From an uncultured Cellulomonadaceae bacterium (GTDB lineage Bacteria > Actinomycetota > Actinomycetes > Actinomycetales > Microbacteriaceae): a DNA stretch of 35,715 bases. The stretch is taken from the NCBI GenBank assembly GCA_913063365.1, contig CAJXYC010000002.1, positions 1 through 35,715 on the forward strand. The letters are read 5' to 3'. The notes under the pieces were generated by a model, which was not told where the DNA came from, searched no databases, and saw nothing but the letters and a program-made list of their open reading frames with translations. A program made the position numbers and the translations under genes. Numbering within the stretch: position 1 is the stretch's first letter; the number at the start of each line of letters is the position of its first letter. Below, in pieces: positions 34,660 to 35,715 of this stretch.

Positions 34660-35169
34660 ATGCAACACGCAGAAGCTCCTGAGAAGAGCAGAGTGCGCCT
34701 CACGATTGGGCTTACGGTTCTCGTGGCCTACAGCGGCCTCATTTTGGCGATTACTCTCTCGCCCACTCAGCTGGATGTGAACTACCAAAACGCCGTGTTG
34801 CGGCTGCTCGAGGTCCTCCACCGAAACGGTGTTCCCTCGTGGTTTGGCTACGGCGAGGTGGAGTTTTTGGCCAACGTCGGCATGTTCATTCCTTTTGGAT
34901 TTCTTGTGGCGCTTCTGCTGCCCCAGCGGCTCTCAATCCTCACGGTGTTGATCGGCCCCGGGTTCTCGGCGTTTATTGAGAACTTTCAACGGGAGTTTCT
35001 GAGCGAACGGGTGGCAAGTGTCTATGACGTCTATGCCAATTCAGCGGGTGCGGTGATTGGCTTTCTGCTCGCTGCGACCCTGCGGGCAGTCGTGCACGCC
35101 CGAGACCGACGCATCATTGCCAGAGCCCTCTGGCAATACGAAAACGGCGAGCGCCCAACCGGACGCTAG
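34660..35169 (+). CDS. VanZ family membrane protein
   Basis: Hydrophobic; VLVAYSGLILAITLSPTQ, VEFLANVGMFIPFGFLVALLLP, SVYDVYANSAGAVIGFLLAA typical of VanZ-like domain. Confidence 0.85.
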   Translation: MQHAEAPEKSRVRLTIGLTVLVAYSGLILAITLSPTQLDVNYQNAVLRLLEVLHRNGVPSWFGYGEVEFLANVGMFIPFGFLVALLLPQRLSILTVLIGPGFSAFIENFQREFLSERVASVYDVYANSAGAVIGFLLAATLRAVVHARDRRIIARALWQYENGERPTGR

Positions 35170-35221
35170 GCGCCTGTCCGCGCCTACACTGATGTGAATG
35201 GCAACGGGGGAGAGCTCGTCA

Positions 35222-35715
35222 ATGCGCAGTCCGGTCCTGCTGATGACTTTCAATCGTCCGGATACCACTCGTGAAGTGATTAATGCCCTGCGTGAGGTTC
35301 GCCCCCAGCACGTCTTTGTGTTCAGCGACGGCCCTCGCGACTGTGTCAAGGGCGAGGATGAGCTGGTCGAGGCGAGTAGGGCGGTCATCGACAAAGAGAT
35401 TGACTGGAATCCGCGCATTGAGCGTCGTCTCAATGACGCGAACCAGGGCCTTTTCGCCGGTGTCACCGGCGCACTGGATTGGTTTTTCTCGAGAGTCCCG
35501 GAGGGAATCATCCTGGAGGACGATTGTGTTCCGCATCCGGATTTCTTTGCCTACTGTGATCAGCTGCTGGAGCGGTATCGGGACGATGAGCGAGTGTGGT
35601 GCATCTCGGGCGATAACTCTATGGACTTACCGATTTCTGGAAACGCCAGTTACGGCTTTATCCGAGACCCCTTGATTTGGGGGTGGGCGACCTGGGCCAG
35701 GGCCTGGAAACAGTT
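35222..35715 (+). CDS. Glycosyltransferase family 2-like protein, 3'-truncated by window edge
   Basis: Open frame without stop: MRSPVLLMTFNRPDTTREVINALREVRPQHVFVFSDGPRD..NQGLFAGVTGALDWFFSRVPEGIILEDDCVPHPDFFAYC..GWATWARAWKQ. Not in the ORF track because it lacks a stop. Confidence 0.82.
   Translation, partial: MRSPVLLMTFNRPDTTREVINALREVRPQHVFVFSDGPRDCVKGEDELVEASRAVIDKEIDWNPRIERRLNDANQGLFAGVTGALDWFFSRVPEGIILEDDCVPHPDFFAYCDQLLERYRDDERVWCISGDNSMDLPISGNASYGFIRDPLIWGWATWARAWKQ

Overview
The window is about 35.7 kb of gene-dense, high-GC actinobacterial chromosome, most likely Microbacteriaceae-like. That assignment rests on the order sigA / DUF7455 / parE / parC / sepH / DUF4193 / DUF3093 / dut / DUF3710 / DUF3159 / acnA / dxs / rnd / DUF3000 / pyrimidine reductase / sufE / sulfurtransferase / zapE. 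I found no rRNA, tRNA, CRISPR array or mobile element. Most genes are housekeeping: 2-oxo acid dehydrogenase E2/E3, leucyl aminopeptidase, primary sigma factor, topoisomerase IV pair, dUTPase, aconitase, DXS, NhaA, Amt and others. The most interesting part is a four-gene islet (8505-12158) between sigA and the DUF7455/parE block. It contains (i) a MurT-like Mur ligase with an intact P-loop but no cysteines, so no Cys4 zinc ribbon; (ii) a GatD-like partner in which both catalytic glutaminase residues appear replaced (Cys->Gly, His->Ser); (iii) an alanine-racemase-like protein that keeps the PLP lysine but lacks the catalytic Tyr motif; and (iv) a truncated racemase-like protein with PLP-Lys->Arg and GYADG->GFADG that keeps mainly the C-terminal domain. 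I propose, as inference, that these form a repurposed peptidoglycan system: a Mur ligase with a pseudo-glutaminase that couples an amine other than ammonia to the D-Glu alpha-carboxyl, plus a split racemase-like pair that may supply a D-(di)amino acid, as group-B cross-linked peptidoglycan would need. Other notable points are a long K/A/P-repeat tail on SigA, overlap of all six convergent gene pairs (five by exactly 4 bp), absence of lipB/lipA from the expected position next to sucB, and a perfect palindrome in the acnA leader.
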